Shown here: one piece after another, positions 63,852 through 64,000 of the stretch | Layout of the letters: every line of letters starts with the position of its first letter | How positions within the stretch are numbered: the first letter of the stretch is position 1 | Assembly (NCBI RefSeq): GCF_003026395.1 | Contig: NZ_PYOO01000004.1 | Location: 124,001-188,000, forward strand | From: Photobacterium iliopiscarium | GTDB taxonomy: Bacteria > Pseudomonadota > Gammaproteobacteria > Enterobacterales > Vibrionaceae | Reading direction: 5' to 3' | Length of the DNA stretch: 64,000 nucleotides | The notes under the pieces: model-generated | The model's database searches: none | The model's input: the letters and a program-made list of their open reading frames with translations, nothing else | Told to the model about the DNA's origin: nothing | Translations under genes and position numbers: made by a program

Positions 63852-63888
63852 AAAAAAGGCTCATAGCATAATGCGATGAGCCTTTTTT
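63852..63888. terminator. Convergent terminator after the PAP2 gene
   Basis: AAAAAAGGCTCAT and ATGAGCCTTTTTT form a perfect 13-bp stem with an 11-nt loop. Confidence 0.92.
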
Positions 63889-63919
63889 CTAGAATAAATA
63901 GCAATACCTCACATCTAAT

Positions 63920-64000
63920 CTAACTGATGCTTGGTGTATGTTCGTATTCAACAATAAGCTGATTACCAACATACGTTACTTTCTTAATCTCACCATCAAA
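63920..64000 (-). CDS. C-terminus of an unidentified minus-strand protein (cut by window end)
   Basis: The frame is open from the window edge to a TAG at 63920-63922 and encodes DGEIKKVTYVGNQLIVEYE followed by HTPSIS. The terminator at 63852 fits as its end signal. Only 26 residues are visible, too few to name it. Confidence 0.55.
   Translation of the reverse strand, partial: FDGEIKKVTYVGNQLIVEYEHTPSIS

Noticed and set aside
1-64000. CRISPR arrays, tRNA or rRNA genes, prophage and integron sites
   Set aside because: No regularly spaced repeats, no cloverleaf or rRNA sequence, and no phage or integrase genes were seen on either strand.

Overview
This 64 kb window is chromosomal DNA of a low-GC marine member of the Vibrionaceae, most likely a Photobacterium. 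Three things point there: the gene order uup–DUF3466–rmf–fabA–lonH–matP, the block ccoI–ccoS–TauE/SafE–fnr–uspE–ttcA, and the formate dehydrogenase / tungstate / molybdopterin block. The genus is inferred from protein similarity and synteny as remembered. No rRNA, tRNA, CRISPR array or prophage was seen.

Layout. 1-7.4 kb is a housekeeping block: the end of uup, a DUF3466 surface protein, rmf, fabA, lonH, matP and small conserved proteins. 7.4-8.6 kb carries a ToxR/ToxS-like (or VtrA/VtrC-like) inner-membrane regulator pair. 8.96-11.66 kb holds two ISNCY-type insertion elements. One is intact with about 50-bp inverted ends. The other is truncated and mosaic, and its core seems to have been overwritten by the first. 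12-15.3 kb encodes a NosP-like FIST sensor with its hybrid histidine kinase, followed by the leftover C-terminus of a short-chain dehydrogenase. 15.6-24.3 kb is a respiration and regulation block (cbb3 oxidase copper loading, fnr, uspE, ttcA, dacA). 24.6-34.9 kb holds peptidases, a membrane protein, potABCD spermidine/putrescine transport and cobB.

35-58 kb is a coherent formate oxidation island. It contains a Cys-type membrane-bound formate dehydrogenase (alpha, beta, gamma, a small TAT-signal protein, a TorD-type chaperone and a poly-ferredoxin), DUF3305/DUF3306, fdhD, and a one-component regulator with a ModA-like domain. PBP7, a C45-type hydrolase and an unannotated 33-aa membrane ORF interrupt it. 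It then continues with a histidine kinase and sigma-54 activator pair, tupABC, mobA and a mobB-moeA fusion. By eye I find four sigma-54 -24/-12 promoters at the heads of the fdh operon, the DUF3305/3306 operon, fdhD and tupA. A shared palindrome (GAGAC-ATTTT-GTCTC type) lies upstream of the fdh and tupA promoters. This predicts that the local two-component system co-ordinates enzyme, maturation and metal uptake, and it is the most interesting signal in the window.

58-64 kb holds a DUF3581 protein, a second two-component system, the N-acetylglucosamine PTS transporter nagE, a PAP2 phosphatase with an attenuator-like leader, and the last codons of a minus-strand gene at the edge.
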